Counted from the stretch's first letter, positions 1 to 8,963 are shown. The stretch is 37,805 nt of DNA from Deltaproteobacteria bacterium (GCA_019306065.1 JAFDMF010000015.1:1-37805); one strand, 5' to 3'. Notes: generated from the sequence alone by a model not told the origin. Translations and numbers: made by a program.

Positions 1-161
1 TGCTTAAAAAATTCTTCTTCTATTGCGGGGGTTCTGCGCTTAACTATTTCGGCAAATACTCTTTTGCCTGTTTGCCTTTCAATTTTGTAAATTTTGTTAA
101 AAAAGTTTTCCGTTTCCGTTTCCGCTGCCGCTGCCGTTTCAATACTGTTTTTGTTTTTCAA
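1..161 (-). CDS. Unknown protein, N-terminal fragment cut by the window edge
   Basis: An open frame starts at a TTG at 161-159, a few bases after an AAAGGAAA-like ribosome site, and runs off the left edge after about 53 codons. It begins MKNKNSIETAAAETETENFF and continues with a basic stretch containing RVFAEIVKRRTP. The Ala/Glu/Thr-rich start is encoded by hexanucleotide units (113-139 on the plus strand). I do not recognise a family. It follows recC in the same direction across a gap of about 155 bp. RecB would be the expected neighbour, but the visible residues do not show the RecB Walker A region. Confidence 0.4.
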   Translation of the reverse strand, partial: MKNKNSIETAAAAETETENFFNKIYKIERQTGKRVFAEIVKRRTPAIEEEFFK

Positions 162-316
162 TTTGAATTTCCTTTATTAATTATCGGTTTAAAGATTAAC
201 GATAGAGTTTATTGTTTTACGTTTTTATGCGGATTAAATTATAATTGAGCGGTTGTGTCAATAAGAGGAAGGAAGAGAGTAACAAAGGGAGGGGATAAAG
301 GAATTTGAAAAGGGGT

Positions 317-3300
317 TTATAAATTATTATTTATTGTTTTTATGGAGTTTATAAGGGGTTCAAATATTTTTAAAGCGGTTTTTTTAAATTGGCTATCTAA
401 CGGATATTGATTGTCGAAGCATAGTTTATAATACGGATTATCCGATTCTTTTTTTGCAAAGGCTGTGCTTTGCCATTCTTTTTTTGCATATAATAGGGCA
501 TTTTTTTGGTTTTGTAAGTGATGATTAGCGTAAGCATAGGAGGTATTGGGAAAGAATTTTAAGGGGCTTTTGTTTCCTTGTAAAAATAGGATGATTATAT
601 TTAAAAGTATTTTTTCGGCATCTTTTTTAAAAAGGTTTTGGTCAAAGGTATATATTTTTGTTTGATTTGGATTGTAGGGGTTTTGCCCTATTAGTTTTAT
701 ATTGTATGCCTCGTTTGGTTTTGCAGCTTTTAATATTAGATGATTAAGCCATGCTTTTAACTTATCTATGGGTCTGATTTTTCCATATCTGTATTTAATT
801 ATATTGTTGTCGTATATGGAAGGTATGCGGGTAGATAGGGTAATTTTTTTTATTTCGGTTTTTATGTTGAGGTAAGCGGGGCTTTTTTCTTTTGTAATTT
901 TTTTTATTGTTTTGAAAAATTTATCGGTTTTAAAGAGTATCTCTGTATATATGGCTTCTCCTATTGCGCCATGCGGTAGTAGCCCGGAGGCTTTTATAAA
1001 ATTTTTTAATTCCTTGTTTTTAAGTATAAATTTTTTTTCTATTATAAGGTTTTCTAATTTGTATTTATTAAGTCCGCTAATATTAAAGTTTTCGCTTTTA
1101 TCTATTGTATCGAAATGGTTTGGTAAAAAAACGGATAAGCGTTTGTTTGCAAAGTATTTTGAAGGGTTTGAAAAGAAGTTTTTCATCTCGTCAAGTTGTA
1201 ATGTGTTGTTATGTAGTTTTATAGCCGGCAGTTTTGGGGCGGTAGATTTTTTTGTTTTTTTTTTAAAAAGGGATTTTGCGGTGTCGAACTGGGTTTTTGA
1301 GTATGTAAATAGTTTGTCCATGTTGTTTGGTTTGAAATAATCTGCGCAAAAGGGCTGTAGTTTATGTTTTGTTATTATGTGCTGTTTTATATCGGAGTTG
1401 TTTGATAAAGCAAAACTATCCTCGATGTAATTGATGAGTTCGGATGCCAGAGTAGAAGGCGGTAATGTTTTGTTGCTGCGGATATCTTGTCCTATGTAGC
1501 TTATATAGAGTTTTTCGCGGGTGCAAAGCAGCGCTTCTAAAAAGAGGTATTTATCTTGGTTTCGTTTTGATTTGTCGCATGGTATAGGATTTGTAGAAAT
1601 TATATTAAAACCTATTTGATTATCCTGTCTGGGAAAGCTGTTTTCGTTAAGTCCTATGAAGCATATAACTTTAAATGGTATGCCGCGCATTGGAAGAGCC
1701 GCGCAAAAGGTTACTTTTCCTGTTAAAAAGCCATAATCTGTTTTTTTGTCCGCAAGTTTTTTGGTTAGATATGCTTTTATGGTTTCTATGCCGATTTTAT
1801 CTTTATATTGGGCGGTTTTTTCTATTTGGATTAAGGTTGCCGCTGCGTTGAATATAGCTCGAACTTCTTGTTGATTTATATTTGTTGTTTGAAAAAAATC
1901 GTTTATTATTTCTTTTAATATTTGCGCCCATTGTTTGATCGGGTAGTTTTGGGATAATTTATTGGGAAGAGATGTAAGTCTGCTAAAGAAATCGAAGAAT
2001 TTTCCTGCTGCAACTGCGGTATCTGTTTCTATAGGATACGGAGCGGTTTGATGGAAGGTTTTATCGGTATTGCCTGTTGCATATCCTAATATGAGTCTGT
2101 CGAAACCTGCTTCCCATGTGTTTTGATCCGATTTTGGAACCCCGAAATGTTTTGCTTTGTGTTCGCCGTTTATTCCCCATTTTATTTCGGTTTTTTTTAC
2201 AAGGTTGTAGATTAGTTGTATTTGGCTGTCGTTGAGTTTGAATCTGTTTTTAACCGCAGTAGTGGTAAGTATTGTAAAAACAGTGGATGGTTTGTATCTG
2301 CTTTTGTATGTATCTAATATTGAAAAGAATGTCTGTATTAATTGGCTTGAAGAGGTTATGTTTTTATCTGCTATGCTGTATGGGATTTTTTTTGAGTTTT
2401 CTTCGGGGGTATCGAAAACCGCGTCAATATAAGAAGAATATAGTTCTATATCCGGGGTTATTACTATGATGTCTGACGGTTTTAAGGTTGGATCTTTTTC
2501 AAATGTGTATATTAGGTTGTCGTATAGTATTTGAACTTCTCTTATGTGGCTGTGGCAGGAATGGATGGCAATTGATTTGTCTTTTTTTGATACGATTTTT
2601 TTTGGGGCGTCTTTTCTTCGTTGAGCAAGATTGAAGATATTTGCCTGTATTGCGGTTAGTATGCTGTTTCCCAGCGGTTTTTGAAAGGCGTTTATTTCGT
2701 TTGTTTTTTGATGTTCTATTATAAGTTCTATAAATTGTTTGCCTGATGTTCCCATGGATGCAAGGAGGCTGTTTTGGCGTTGGATGTGTATATCTTTAGT
2801 ATTTATTGTGATGCCTTTTTTTATGTATTTTTTTTCGGTTTTTCCGATTTGTTTATCTGATAATATGTCTCCCCAGTATTGGTAAGAGGGGTTTAAGATA
2901 AATAGGTTTGTTTGGCAGAATGCGGAAAGGGCGGTCATTATGTGAAAATAGATGGGGGGAAGTGTAGTTATTCCGAAGATTGATATTCTTTTGGGCATGG
3001 TTTTGGGGTCATAGATGGGATTTCGGATAAATTTTTTTCCTATATATGCTCTGTGGTTTTTATTGTTTGCAGTAAGGTTTTGCCATAAAATAGCCTGCCA
3101 GTTTTTCTCTTTTCCGCTCTCCCAGTTAAATATTATATGGGGCCTGTAAAGTAGGTATTGATCGAATGTGTCTGCAATTTTTTCGGAAAGTCTGTATAGT
3201 TTTATTTTTTGTCGGGGCTGGGTAGGGTTGATTTTTTCTTTATTACCAAGGTATGATTTGATTTCTTGAAATTGGGGCGTATCGATAAGTTTGGGAAGGG

Positions 3301-3466
3301 TTGACATTATTTTAAATGTTAATATTTCGGGAGTAAATATTGCCGATTGCTGCTGCTGCAGATTTATAATGTTATCTATGAAGCGGTTGGGGAACAGGAA
3401 GGAAAAATTGGCGCAGATTCCTATTTTTTCTGCTATTTGTAATGAAAGCCACTTTGCCATACCCAA
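317..3466 (-). CDS. recC: RecC-like subunit of exonuclease V (RecBCD)
   Basis: Probable RecC, the recombination-hotspot-recognising scaffold of the RecBCD helicase-nuclease. The visible protein is 1049 aa, normal for RecC. It opens with GMAKWLSLQIAEKIGICANF, matching the conserved RecC N-terminal motif (GMAQWL..KFGIAANI in E. coli), then FPNRFIDNII. Around residues 232-238 NSLLASM resembles the RecC pre-domain motif, and HSCHSHIREVQIL at about 302-314 is the typical helicase-like-domain start. LPMRGIPFKVICFIGLNENSFP matches the second helicase-like domain. The first conventional start is the TTG at 3466, but homology continues upstream in frame to about 3580 (INVYSSNKTEKLL, then IIVVQS), with no ATG, GTG or TTG there. 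The true start is therefore probably at 3598-3583 on an ATA or ATT codon, overlapping the bactofilin stop. RecB and RecD are not in this window. Confidence 0.88.
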   Translation of the reverse strand: MGMAKWLSLQIAEKIGICANFSFLFPNRFIDNIINLQQQQSAIFTPEILTFKIMSTLPKLIDTPQFQEIKSYLGNKEKINPTQPRQKIKLYRLSEKIADTFDQYLLYRPHIIFNWESGKEKNWQAILWQNLTANNKNHRAYIGKKFIRNPIYDPKTMPKRISIFGITTLPPIYFHIMTALSAFCQTNLFILNPSYQYWGDILSDKQIGKTEKKYIKKGITINTKDIHIQRQNSLLASMGTSGKQFIELIIEHQKTNEINAFQKPLGNSILTAIQANIFNLAQRRKDAPKKIVSKKDKSIAIHSCHSHIREVQILYDNLIYTFEKDPTLKPSDIIVITPDIELYSSYIDAVFDTPEENSKKIPYSIADKNITSSSQLIQTFFSILDTYKSRYKPSTVFTILTTTAVKNRFKLNDSQIQLIYNLVKKTEIKWGINGEHKAKHFGVPKSDQNTWEAGFDRLILGYATGNTDKTFHQTAPYPIETDTAVAAGKFFDFFSRLTSLPNKLSQNYPIKQWAQILKEIINDFFQTTNINQQEVRAIFNAAATLIQIEKTAQYKDKIGIETIKAYLTKKLADKKTDYGFLTGKVTFCAALPMRGIPFKVICFIGLNENSFPRQDNQIGFNIISTNPIPCDKSKRNQDKYLFLEALLCTREKLYISYIGQDIRSNKTLPPSTLASELINYIEDSFALSNNSDIKQHIITKHKLQPFCADYFKPNNMDKLFTYSKTQFDTAKSLFKKKTKKSTAPKLPAIKLHNNTLQLDEMKNFFSNPSKYFANKRLSVFLPNHFDTIDKSENFNISGLNKYKLENLIIEKKFILKNKELKNFIKASGLLPHGAIGEAIYTEILFKTDKFFKTIKKITKEKSPAYLNIKTEIKKITLSTRIPSIYDNNIIKYRYGKIRPIDKLKAWLNHLILKAAKPNEAYNIKLIGQNPYNPNQTKIYTFDQNLFKKDAEKILLNIIILFLQGNKSPLKFFPNTSYAYANHHLQNQKNALLYAKKEWQSTAFAKKESDNPYYKLCFDNQYPLDSQFKKTALKIFEPLINSIKTINNNL

Positions 3467-3594
3467 ACTTTGAACTACTATTATTTCTTTTTGAAAGGGG
3501 CTGCCGTAATTGTTGCTTTTTAAAACGGATATCAGGTTGTCGAGTAGTTTTTCTGTTTTGTTGCTCGAATAGACGTTTATAATTTGGCGCGTTA

Positions 3595-3954
3595 TTATTT
3601 TACCCCCTTGATTTCTAACAGTTTGGTTTGGATGTTTTGCGTAATTGACGCGTTTACTATGGCTCCTTTTTTTATGACTATGTTTTTAGAGGTTATTTTA
3701 CCGGAGCAGTTTCCGCCTGATAGTATTGTAAGCTCTTTGCCCGCGTTTATTTCTCCTTGAAAATCTCCGCCGATTATAATGGTTGCAGAGGTAATATCTG
3801 CGGCTACTTTTCCTCCTTTTGCTATTGTAAGGCTTTCTGCTTTTAATGTTCCGGAAATGTCTCCTTTTACTATTAATTCGTTTTTGGAGTATATGTTTCC
3901 TTTTATTTTTATATCTTCGTTTATAATTGATATGTTTTTATTTTTTTCAATCAT
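3595..3954 (-). CDS. Bactofilin family cytoskeletal protein
   Basis: Bactofilins polymerise spontaneously into filaments at the inner face of the membrane and position cell-wall enzymes. This 119-aa protein is the usual compact size. It is built of short repeating beta-strand units rich in Gly, Ile and Val (KGNIYSKNELIVKGDISGT, then similar turns), as expected for the bactofilin beta-helix (DUF583/PF04519), with short polar ends. It lies downstream of an unknown one-TM protein and a Csd6-like peptidoglycan enzyme in the same direction. In Helicobacter a bactofilin (CcmA) and Csd enzymes jointly set cell shape, so a shape role here is plausible. Its stop codon overlaps the probable start of recC. 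Confidence 0.9.
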   Translation of the reverse strand: MIEKNKNISIINEDIKIKGNIYSKNELIVKGDISGTLKAESLTIAKGGKVAADITSATIIIGGDFQGEINAGKELTILSGGNCSGKITSKNIVIKKGAIVNASITQNIQTKLLEIKGVK

Positions 3955-4004
3955 TGTTGTTGTGTCCTTTTTTTAGTTTCTGTTCCGGTTCCAAATTGTT
4001 CCCA

Positions 4005-4038
4005 TAGAAAAACGTCTTCTTTATAAAACGTTTTTCTA
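4005..4038. terminator. Perfect 11-bp stem-loop between the TM protein and the bactofilin
   Basis: TAGAAAAACGT at 4005-4015 is the exact reverse complement of ACGTTTTTCTA at 4028-4038, with a 12-nt loop. It lies in the 135-bp gap between the stop of the upstream membrane-protein gene (4090) and the bactofilin start (3954). It could end or attenuate minus-strand transcription, but the right-hand U-run is short, so its role is inferred from structure only. Confidence 0.45.
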
Positions 4039-4089
4039 CAAGGAGCTAAATTATAATCTGACGAGCGCGTATTCTCGGATTAATATGAG

Positions 4090-4812
4090 TTAGATCGAAA
4101 AATTTTTTGCAAATATTAGCTTGCCTTCTATGTTGTATGCAAATATAGAGATTTCTTTAAAGTTTTTTGGAGGCTCTTTAATATTGGTGGTAAACTCCGC
4201 CTCTTTTCGGCAGTTGATGATGAATTTTTTGCCTTCTTTATAAGAGGCAGGTTTGTTATCTACCAGTTTGCAGCCTGGTATTGTTGTCCAAGTTGTGTTG
4301 TCCTCTTTTTCTCTTTTCATTATTATGAACATATATCCGCTTACCAGATCAAGATTCTGAGATATATTTTTTATTTTAAATTTTATATTTAAGTTTTTGC
4401 TTGTTTTATCTGTAGAGATTTTTAAATTGTTTACAATAACGAACCTGTTTATAGGCAGAAGGTTTTGCTCTTTTGGATTGTTTTTTTCTTCGGCGAGCAC
4501 TAACCGAGTTAAAAGTATCTCTTTTTCCTCTTTTAGCAGATCAAAATTTTTTTCCGAAGTCTTTATATTAGTTTTAATGATGTTGTATTTATTTGATTCG
4601 GCTTTATATAAAAATATAAATAATCCGGAAAGCAGAATCGAAGATATAAAAAGAAAAAGAGATAATATGACAAGCGTTTTAAAGCGTTTTATAACAAATG
4701 TTTTGCCATAGTTTCCTATGAAAAGGATTGACCAATGTTTTTCTTTTTTTTTTTGTTTCGGAATTTTAGGACTTTTTAAAGTTTTTTCCATCCTTCTTGA
4801 TAGATTTTCCAT
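4090..4812 (-). CDS. Unknown single-pass membrane protein with coiled coil
   Basis: A 240-aa protein that I cannot assign. It has a very basic cytoplasmic start (KSPKIPKQKKKEKHW), one strong membrane segment at about residues 44-70 (TLVILSLFLFISSILLSGLF), a charged helical stretch at about 72-110 likely to form a coiled coil, and a C-terminal beta-rich domain facing the periplasm with two Cys (in IPGCKL and INCRKE) that could pair. Two starts are possible, 4812 and 4791; both overlap the 3' end of the upstream L,D-peptidase gene, so the two are probably translated together. Its position between a Csd6-like enzyme and a bactofilin suggests a link between wall enzyme and cytoskeleton, which is inference only. 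Confidence 0.75.
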   Translation of the reverse strand: MENLSRRMEKTLKSPKIPKQKKKEKHWSILFIGNYGKTFVIKRFKTLVILSLFLFISSILLSGLFIFLYKAESNKYNIIKTNIKTSEKNFDLLKEEKEILLTRLVLAEEKNNPKEQNLLPINRFVIVNNLKISTDKTSKNLNIKFKIKNISQNLDLVSGYMFIIMKREKEDNTTWTTIPGCKLVDNKPASYKEGKKFIINCRKEAEFTTNIKEPPKNFKEISIFAYNIEGKLIFAKNFSI

Positions 4813-6131
4813 TCATTATTCTCGCGTATTAAGGTAAGAGTTTTGATTCCTTTTGCTTTATATGCATCGGAACTGTATTTTTGAATAAAGGTAACTATAC
4901 ATTGATTATTTTCTATGTTAATTTTTATATTTTCTGCGGTTACTTTTATAAATTTATATTGCTTGTTTATCTCTTTTTTATTCTTGAGCCATTTGTCAAG
5001 TTTCATGCTGCCGGATCTAAATTTTTCGGAATAGCATTTTGCATAAGAGTTAATATCTTTTGAAGACCATGCGGCAAGCCAAAGATTTATTCTTTCTTTT
5101 ATCGCTTTGGTTTCGGCTTGTTGATTTGTTTTTTGAATGAGTTTTGAGTATGCCGCTATAAGCGCGGGACTTTTTTTTGTTTCGGTTAGATTTTTCGATA
5201 TTATAAGAGGTTCTTCGGATATTATAAGAGGTTTTTTATCGTTAAATTTTATAAATTTTTTCTCTTTTCCCGTATATATTTGTTCGCCGCTGTTTTTAAG
5301 TTTTATATATTGATCAAATACCGCAATATAGAAGTCTTTATATTTTAAGATTAAAATATTATCCTCTTTGACGGAATTTAATATTGCATCTTTTTTTAGG
5401 TTTTTTCTGTAATTAATCCATTCGATCCACCATGTTATATCGGGTAAAAATTTTGAGCTGTAGCAGCTCAAATAATCCTGATATGTTCCGCTTTCAATAG
5501 CGTTGTTTGTTTTAGAAATTAAGGATAATATTTCTTCCGCCTCTTTTTTGTATGATTTTTTTTTTATGTAGTTGATTTTATCAACCACTATAATGGGGGT
5601 TTTTTTAAGGGTTATATATTTTTTTAATTTATCTAAAATGCTATTATCCACTACTATGCAGCCGTTAGAATCTGTTGACTTTATCTTTTTATTGGCGCCA
5701 TGAAGCCATATTGCACTGCCGTCGATTTGCAGAAACCTGTCTAAAGAATTCGGAAAGTCCATAGAGAATGCGCCGTTTCCATAGATAGCCGCAAGCTGTT
5801 TTGCATTGTATTTATTGTCGAAAAAATAGATTCCTTCGGGCGTTTTTTGATCTCCTTGAGCTATTTTTGCTCCTTTTACTTTTCCGGTAGAACATGAGGT
5901 GTTTAAAATTTGTTTGTATGAGGAGCCGTCATAAGAATATAGATAAAGCGTTTGGCTGTTTTTTTCTACTAATATGAAATAGTAAGTATCGTTTGCAGGA
6001 GCGGATACAAATATATCGGGGATTTTGTTATCGAAAAGTTTAATATTGCCGGCTGCATCTAAATAAATCGGAAGGAATAAAGAGTATAAAAATAATATAA
6101 TTATTAAGTATAAGCGTATAAAACGAAACAA
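4776..6131 (-). CDS. Csd6-like L,D-transpeptidase/L,D-carboxypeptidase with NTF2-like domains
   Basis: Secreted peptidoglycan-modifying enzyme of the YkuD fold. An N-terminal hydrophobic segment (residues 4-27) acts as signal or anchor. The catalytic domain spans about 48-185, with H144 in WLHGANK and C158 in STDSNGCIVV, the L,D-transpeptidase His...Ser-x-Gly-Cys signature. Two NTF2-like regions follow, about 195-300 and 340-451; the second contains WLAAWSSKDINSYAKCYSE and ends EWKIYQEGWKKL. The YkuD plus NTF2 order matches the Helicobacter Csd6 family, which trims peptide stems and affects cell shape. A 21-bp tandem duplication at about 5203-5244 yields the repeated PLIIS in the linker between the domains. 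The following gene overlaps its 3' end, and the bactofilin lies further downstream. Confidence 0.85.
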   Translation of the reverse strand: MFRFIRLYLIIILFLYSLFLPIYLDAAGNIKLFDNKIPDIFVSAPANDTYYFILVEKNSQTLYLYSYDGSSYKQILNTSCSTGKVKGAKIAQGDQKTPEGIYFFDNKYNAKQLAAIYGNGAFSMDFPNSLDRFLQIDGSAIWLHGANKKIKSTDSNGCIVVDNSILDKLKKYITLKKTPIIVVDKINYIKKKSYKKEAEEILSLISKTNNAIESGTYQDYLSCYSSKFLPDITWWIEWINYRKNLKKDAILNSVKEDNILILKYKDFYIAVFDQYIKLKNSGEQIYTGKEKKFIKFNDKKPLIISEEPLIISKNLTETKKSPALIAAYSKLIQKTNQQAETKAIKERINLWLAAWSSKDINSYAKCYSEKFRSGSMKLDKWLKNKKEINKQYKFIKVTAENIKINIENNQCIVTFIQKYSSDAYKAKGIKTLTLIRENNEWKIYQEGWKKL

Positions 6132-6246
6132 GATGTTTTCCTTTTTTTTTATGTTTGGTTTCCATAGAAGGATTTTTTGGTTTAAGGTGGATTGAAATTT
6201 TTACCCGACGCTTAAATTAAACAAAAAATGGCTTTTTATACGGAAA

Positions 6247-6876
6247 CTATGTTAATAGTTTATTAATATTGTTCCAAATTTTTAATTCTACATTATCCGC
6301 GGTATCATTTCCGTCAATAATTACAATTTTTTCCTCGTTTTTTAATTTATCAAAAGCCTTAAAATAGAATTCTCTTACTTTTTGCATGTTTTTTATGTTT
6401 TCATATAACTGAAGACGGCTTCCTTTTTTTTTTAATCTGTTAAAAGCTGTTTGAGGCTCGGTATCTATAAATATGTTGATATCCGGTTTAAGTATTTGCG
6501 CGCTTATAGCATTTGCTTCGATAACTTTTTCCATTTGGATGTATGGGCTGTGATAAGCATAGGAGGAAAGGTAGTATCTGTCGCTTATAACGTTTATTCC
6601 GTCTTGTAACATTGTCATTATTCCGTTTATGTCGTTTAGCAAATGATCGATTCTATCCGCTGCAAAAAGTAAGGCTATTGTTTTATTATCGGCTTTTATT
6701 CTTCGGGTCATCATTTGTTTTGCTAATGAGCCTATGGGTCCATCTGTAGGCTCGAATGTTTTATATACTTTTTTTTTCTCTTTTATAAGACGGTTTGCAA
6801 TTCTTTGAACTTGTGTAGTTTTGCCGGATCCGTCTATTCCTTCGAATACTATAAATTTGCCTCTGTTTTTGTTCAA
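6247..6876 (-). CDS. tmk: Thymidylate kinase
   Basis: Phosphorylates dTMP to dTDP in the cytoplasm, an essential step in dTTP supply. The protein is 209 aa, normal for the family. The P-loop EGIDGSGKTT lies at residues 12-21, the DR[YH] motif appears as SDRYYLSSYAY, and a lid-like region with RLKKKGSRLQLYE follows. The start at 6876 gives a standard N-terminus just before the P-loop. It lies downstream of ruvB and a decayed DUF2442 copy in the same direction. No unusual residues were seen. Confidence 0.95.
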   Translation of the reverse strand: MNKNRGKFIVFEGIDGSGKTTQVQRIANRLIKEKKKVYKTFEPTDGPIGSLAKQMMTRRIKADNKTIALLFAADRIDHLLNDINGIMTMLQDGINVISDRYYLSSYAYHSPYIQMEKVIEANAISAQILKPDINIFIDTEPQTAFNRLKKKGSRLQLYENIKNMQKVREFYFKAFDKLKNEEKIVIIDGNDTADNVELKIWNNINKLLT

Positions 6877-6924
6877 TTTATATGCCTAGTCTTTTTATAA
6901 CCGAATTTATATTAAAGCAATTAA

Positions 6925-7139
6925 TTATACCTTTTTGTATAGTTGTTTTGCTACCGAAGCCTTGTATAATAATTCCGGATCTATGTCCAAATGATTATCC
7001 CATTCTATTGGGTCGAATTTCACTTTTGTTAAGATAGTCGGACATATTAAAGATTTTTTCTTCGTTGTTTTTAAATTTTAATAATAGCTTGTAATTATCT
7101 AATGGGTTAACGTTTGTTACTGCAAGATATATGTTTATA
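6925..7139 (-). pseudogene. DUF2442 family remnant (frameshifted, internally deleted)
   Basis: Between ruvB and tmk two frames together recall a DUF2442 protein. The first frame reads NIYLAVTNVNPLDNYKLLLK and continues to MSDYLNK, then goes out of frame. The other frame resumes LTKVKFDPIEWDN, then HLDIDPELLYKASV, and stops at 6925. Compared with the intact relative at 21340-21570 (pattern VT..D.IDNY...L.F, then LSWSNGADFAPEFL), about 14 central residues are missing and the frame is broken. There is no ATG in frame, and the remnant directly abuts the ruvB stop codon. Confidence 0.65.
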
Positions 7140-8195
7140 TCAAAAAATATTTTTTTGTTTCAATTCTTTTTCGTTCTTTAAAGCTATCCCGAAATGCTTA
7201 TAAGCTTCCGGTAAAGCTTTTCTGCCGGAAGATGTTCTTATAATAAAACCGAGTTTTAACAGATACGGCTCTACAACGTCAACTAATGTATCGGCTTCTT
7301 CCTGTAATGTGGCGGCGATGGCTTCAATTCCTACGGGACCTCCATTATAAAATTTTAATATTGTATTAAGGTAGTTTATGTCAAGGTTTGTAAGCCCTTT
7401 GTTATCTATTCCTTCCATGTTCAGCGCTTTGGTTACCGTATCTGCCTCTATTTTGTTTTGCTTTTTTACCTGCGCATAATCTCGAACTCGTTTTATGAGT
7501 CTATTTACTATGCGCGGGGTGCCTCTTGATCTTTTTGCAAGCTCTTCTGCTCCGTCTGGAGTAATTTTTATGTTTAAAAGATTTGCGGTTCTAAAGATTA
7601 TTTTTATTAATTCTTGGTCTGTATAAAAATCAAGGGTTCTAAATATGCCGAATCTGTCTCTTAAAGGCGCGGATAACAATCCTACTCTGGTAGTCGCTCC
7701 TATTAAAGAGAATCTGTTTAATCGGAATCTATGGCTTTTTGCGTGTATTCCTTTATCAAATATAAAATCTACCGCAAAGTCTTCCATAGCCGGATATAGA
7801 AGCTCTTCTACTATTTTGGGGGTTCTGTGTATTTCGTCTATAAAAAGTATGTCCCCTTCTTTAATGTGGGTAAGTATTCCCAGCAGGTCTCCTCCTTTTT
7901 CCAAAGCGGGTCCGGATGTAATCGTTATGTTGGAGTTCATTTCGTTGGCAATTATATAAGCCAAAGTGGTTTTGCCAAGACCGGGAGGCCCGTGAAAGAT
8001 GATGTGTTCTAAAGCCTCTTTTCTTTTTTTTGCTGCATTTATGGCTATTTTTAAAGATTTAACCGTATTCGTTTGTCCTACATAATCGTAGAGTTTTGCG
8101 GGTCTTAAAGATAAGATTTTCGAATCTGCATCTGTCGGAATGCTTTTATTGGTTGTAATATTTTGATTTAAAGAAAAATGCTTTAATATTTCCAT
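7140..8195 (-). CDS. ruvB: Holliday junction branch migration DNA helicase RuvB
   Basis: AAA+ motor that with RuvA drives branch migration at Holliday junctions. The protein is 351 aa. Walker [10 protein letters not shown] is at residues 69-77, Walker B is [10 protein letters not shown], and the sensor region reads [20 protein letters not shown]. The C-terminal winged helix ends with [17 protein letters not shown], the family hallmark. The first 25 residues are longer and more variable than in many homologues. It is third in a ruvC-ruvA-ruvB run; a repeat element with a hairpin lies in the 113-bp gap before it. Confidence 0.97.
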   Translation of the reverse strand: MEILKHFSLNQNITTNKSIPTDADSKILSLRPAKLYDYVGQTNTVKSLKIAINAAKKRKEALEHIIFHGPPGLGKTTLAYIIANEMNSNITITSGPALEKGGDLLGILTHIKEGDILFIDEIHRTPKIVEELLYPAMEDFAVDFIFDKGIHAKSHRFRLNRFSLIGATTRVGLLSAPLRDRFGIFRTLDFYTDQELIKIIFRTANLLNIKITPDGAEELAKRSRGTPRIVNRLIKRVRDYAQVKKQNKIEADTVTKALNMEGIDNKGLTNLDINYLNTILKFYNGGPVGIEAIAATLQEEADTLVDVVEPYLLKLGFIIRTSSGRKALPEAYKHFGIALKNEKELKQKNIF

Positions 8196-8200
8196 CTGAT

Positions 8201-8297
8201 TATATTAGTTCTGATATGTTCAAAGTTTGTTTGCTCCGCTTCTCGCTTACCGCTTCGCCAATAAACTTTGAATATCTCCTTTATAATTGCTTCTAAT
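8201..8297. repeat. Dispersed intergenic repeat, copy 1 (ruvA-ruvB gap)
   Basis: Starts with TATATTAGTT and contains GTTTGTTTGCTCCGCTTCTC followed by GCTTACCGCTTCG. Inside is a 13-bp inverted repeat with one mismatch: TTCAAAGTTTGTT (8219-8231) against AATAAACTTTGAA (8260-8272). A clearly related copy lies at 20917-21014, before the mlaE-like gene. Both copies sit in the 5' leader of a minus-strand gene and begin with the same 10 bases. The end, ATATCTCCTTTATAATTGC, also resembles 13236-13254. Confidence 0.6.
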
Positions 8298-8308
8298 TGT
8301 GTATTAAA

Positions 8309-8914
8309 TTATTTTTTATATATTTGCTCAAATAGCTTTTCTGGCTCGGTAATTTCGGGATTCTGTTTTAAAATCTCTTCTACCATTTTATCTGCCTCTG
8401 CAAATTTATGCCCAAGCTGGTTTATAAGAACTTGCATTACCTGATTTTTTAATTCTTTTTTGGTTTCTTCTATTTTATATTCTATGGAATGGTGGGTTGC
8501 GAATTTTTCCATTTTTCCAGATAAAGAGGCTATTATTTTTTTTGCGGCGCTTTCCCCTATTCCTTTTAACGTTTTCAGTTTTTCAAGGTTTTTTGTTTCT
8601 ATAGCCGCGGCTATTTCATTGATCGGTATGTTTATAGCTTTAACGGCTTTTAACGGCCCTATACCCGCTACGGATATAATGTTTTGAAAAAATTTTTTTT
8701 CTTCTTGGGTTTCAAAACCTATAAGAATAGATTTCGGCTGCCTTTCCGTTTGTTGATAGTATATGTATAATATTAGCTCTTCTCCTGTTTTTTTTGCATT
8801 GATTTTTTGCATAAGAAAAGCCGGTATTAATATTTCGTATCCTATATTATTTACGAGTAATAATACTTTTTCTTCCTCTTTTTTTAAAAGTGTGCCTTTA
8901 AGATAACCTATCAT
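8309..8914 (-). CDS. ruvA: Holliday junction branch migration complex subunit RuvA
   Basis: Tetrameric junction-binding partner of RuvB. The protein is 201 aa. The N-terminal OB fold starts MIGYLKGTL; the helix-hairpin-helix region is seen as ISVAGIGPLKAVKAI and TLKGIGESAAKKIIASL; domain III at the C-terminus (residues about 150-201) binds RuvB. It lies 49 bp after ruvC and 113 bp before ruvB, the standard order. Confidence 0.96.
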   Translation of the reverse strand: MIGYLKGTLLKKEEEKVLLLVNNIGYEILIPAFLMQKINAKKTGEELILYIYYQQTERQPKSILIGFETQEEKKFFQNIISVAGIGPLKAVKAINIPINEIAAAIETKNLEKLKTLKGIGESAAKKIIASLSGKMEKFATHHSIEYKIEETKKELKNQVMQVLINQLGHKFAEADKMVEEILKQNPEITEPEKLFEQIYKK

Positions 8915-8963
8915 ATTTTTTTACTTATATTTATAACAAAACGGAGTTGATATAAAAAACCCG

